A stretch of 64,000 nt of DNA from the NCBI GenBank assembly GCA_029448655.1, contig JACCLO010000003.1, positions 5,084,001 to 5,148,000 of the forward strand, in the 5' to 3' direction. Numbering within the stretch: the first letter of the stretch is position 1; the number at the start of each line of letters is the position of its first letter. The stretch comes from Wolfiporia cocos (Eukaryota; Basidiomycota; Agaricomycetes; Polyporales; Phaeolaceae). The translations under genes and the position numbers were made by a program. This document shows positions 62,423 through 64,000 of this stretch, piece after piece. Below the pieces are notes generated by a model. The model did no database searches. It had not been told where the DNA came from and saw nothing but the letters and a program-made list of their open reading frames with translations.

Positions 62423-63171
62423 ATGGTTATTTTGATTTTTCGAATATCGACAGAACTCACCATAGGGCGAATACGATACGGGACTTGTTGCGCAACCAAC
62501 CCCCCTGGCTACTCGTGATTCTACTGGGCGCATCCCCAGTTGTACTAGTCTAAACGGCTCTTTTCATCTTTGGCAGATCCAACTCTGCTGTCGTTTCACA
62601 TTCATCGTTTATTAGCTGATAGATGGCGTTCAACCGCCATCATTCCTATCCATCATCTCGGATATATCACTACATACCTATCAAACGTTTGACACTATAG
62701 CGTAGATAGTATCGGTGACATCTGGAACAGACTTGACCCCTAAAACCTAACGAAGTATATAAACTCATGTATTTACTGTCGAGGCTCTTCAGCTCGACCT
62801 TGTTGTATTAACAAGAAGTCTTATACTCGTTCTCAAACGTAGGAAACTACGCTCAGTATTTCTCACTCGAGCAACCGAACGACTAAGTCCTCGAAGTGCA
62901 CACTGACTTCTCGGACTTAGGCGAGTCTTATATTCTATTCGACTCGCACTTGAACAGATTATATCCTCTAACGCGTATTGGATATTAACCGATCTCCTAA
63001 GGACTTCACTTAGGACCCAAAGGCATCTAACGAGTATTTGCCTTGCATACGGCTACACACCTACGTGCAGAAGAACGATCTATATTCGCGACTCGAATAT
63101 ACGAACGGGTATTCGACCCGTAACAGAAGGTCGAGCTCATCACTCCCTCACCTACCACGGTGCAAGGGCAT
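62423..63171. other. Probable leader or LTR part of the next retroelement
   Basis: About 750 bp without a gene, A+T-richer than its neighbours. A gag-like gene starts at 63172, so this is probably its LTR and/or leader, but I see no second copy in the window to define an LTR. Confidence 0.4.
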
Positions 63172-64000
63172 ATGATATTTGGACCAGAATTCCCAGCACG
63201 ACTGATTGAACTCTTGCCCGAGGACATTCAGGGAGTCTACAGACTCAACCGATACGAGTGGACTGACACCATTGGAGCCTTCCGTAACCGCGGAGGAATT
63301 GTTGTCATCCCCAGAGAAGATAGGGCATCGAAGTGGGTACAAGTATACCCCTCCGCAGGAACGACCGCTTGGGAAATAACGCGTGAAGCGTTCGAACAAT
63401 TCGGAGAAATCCCTCCGATGTCAACCGCGACGTTGACCGAAAACAAAACCGAAACCATCAACAGAACCTTCAATGCCGATGGAAATACGAATCAGCCTTC
63501 GGGCGCCACAGGAATGGCAGGAATTGGGCGCATCGGAGATGATGGGAGAAATCCTGGAAACTTTACAGGAACAGATAACAGCCAGACCGGAGGACAGGAC
63601 CCTCCAGGATTTATATCTGCTTTTGCGCAGAGTGGGATTGGGTCTATGTCTGGAGGAGCAAACCTCTTTGGAAGCCCCCCACAGAACACACCCAGAATGG
63701 GTAGCGGAGGAAATCCATCTTGGACTAGCCCAAGCGGAGGAATGGGAACAACAAACCCAGGAACATGGCCTTCAGGCCTATTTGGACGAACCTCCGCAAA
63801 TACAAGCGGAGGAGGATTGGGAGGAAACTTCGGACTCGGAGGAGGGAATGCCCCCCCTCCTGGAGGACTTGGAGGAGGAACCCCCACGAACCTCGGAGGA
63901 GGAAACCCTGGAGGAGGAAACCCAGGGAACCCCGGAGGAAATCCAGGAAACCCGGGTGGAGGATACCCGGGAGGAGGAGGACCCCCAGGGGGACCGTCAC
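63172..64000 (+). CDS. Gag-like protein, Gly/Pro-rich, runs off the window
   Basis: An uninterrupted frame from ATG 63172 (MIFGPEFPARLIELLPEDI) to the window edge, 276 codons. The first 85 residues form a compact-looking domain (TIGAFRNRGGIVVIPRE, KWVQVYPSAGTTAWEI). They are followed by an Asn/Thr/Gly-rich part and a Gly-Gly-Asn-Pro region ending in YPGGGGPPGGPS. Gly/Pro-rich tracts before the capsid part are common in basidiomycete Ty3/gypsy Gag proteins. No capsid or zinc knuckle is visible yet, so the call rests on composition and context. Confidence 0.55.
   Translation, partial: MIFGPEFPARLIELLPEDIQGVYRLNRYEWTDTIGAFRNRGGIVVIPREDRASKWVQVYPSAGTTAWEITREAFEQFGEIPPMSTATLTENKTETINRTFNADGNTNQPSGATGMAGIGRIGDDGRNPGNFTGTDNSQTGGQDPPGFISAFAQSGIGSMSGGANLFGSPPQNTPRMGSGGNPSWTSPSGGMGTTNPGTWPSGLFGRTSANTSGGGLGGNFGLGGGNAPPPGGLGGGTPTNLGGGNPGGGNPGNPGGNPGNPGGGYPGGGGPPGGPS

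Noticed and set aside
1..64000. tRNA or rRNA genes
   Set aside because: I saw no cloverleaf-like A/B box pairs or rRNA-like blocks; without a covariance search I cannot exclude a diverged tRNA.

Overview
This window looks like a transposon-dense region of an Agaricomycete (mushroom-forming basidiomycete) nuclear genome. The reasons are spliced genes with short introns (about 49-60 bp), a KDZ transposase with a CxC2 zinc cluster next to a TET/JBP-type dioxygenase, chromodomain Ty3/gypsy retrotransposons that end in a dUTPase, a Crinkler-like kinase, and hAT-type miniature elements. I cannot name the species from sequence alone. All calls come from reading the sequence and from memory of families; no searches or alignments were run.

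Layout. 1-9.0 kb: a KDZ-type cassette, with an uncharacterised gene (-), a TET/JBP-like gene (+) and a KDZ transposase (-). It is peppered with CpG-dense minisatellites built on the core GGTCGCGG, several of them inside introns. 9.2-12.4 kb: a small unknown spliced gene, a tandem segmental duplication around a 15-bp array, and an unassigned gene. 12.47-13.7 kb: a 44-bp satellite with higher-order structure. 13.77-26.71 kb: Ty3/gypsy element A (- strand: 5' LTR, about 1 kb leader, extra ORF1, gag, truncated pol). Its gag is interrupted by a 6.06-kb coding-poor LTR element (LARD-1) with a perfect 5-bp target duplication (CGGGG). 26.75-36.39 kb: element B (+; LTRs, leader, ORF1, gag, pol with chromodomain and dUTPase, several lesions). 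36.39-42.74 kb: element C (+; same family as A, truncated at both ends). 42.74-44.18 kb: a recombined B fragment. 44.2-49.3 kb: host-like sequence, namely a membrane-protein fragment, an aldose-1-epimerase-like gene and a Crinkler-like/kinase gene. 49.5-60.1 kb: a nested stack in which a copia pol fragment contains a hAT-type element, which contains LARD-D (7.85 kb, TSD AGCCG) and a solo B LTR (TSD GCTGC); a second hAT-type element follows. 60.1-61.6 kb: a kinase-like pseudogene split by a solo LTR (TSD TCATG). 61.8-62.4 kb: a fragment of an A-type 3' end. 63.17 kb to the edge: the start of another gag-like gene.

The most notable signal links the LTR families. In A, B, LARD-1 and LARD-D the 11-13 nt lying one base after the 5' LTR are perfectly complementary to the predicted 5' end of that family's own transcript, 32-34 nt after its TATA box. 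The pairing sequence differs between families but always matches within a family. This is the signature of Tf1-type self-primed reverse transcription with co-varying primer and primer-binding site. Other points of note are an additional ORF before gag in both autonomous lineages, a long leader shared by A and LARD-1, and small hairpins with compensatory stem changes inside the non-coding elements.
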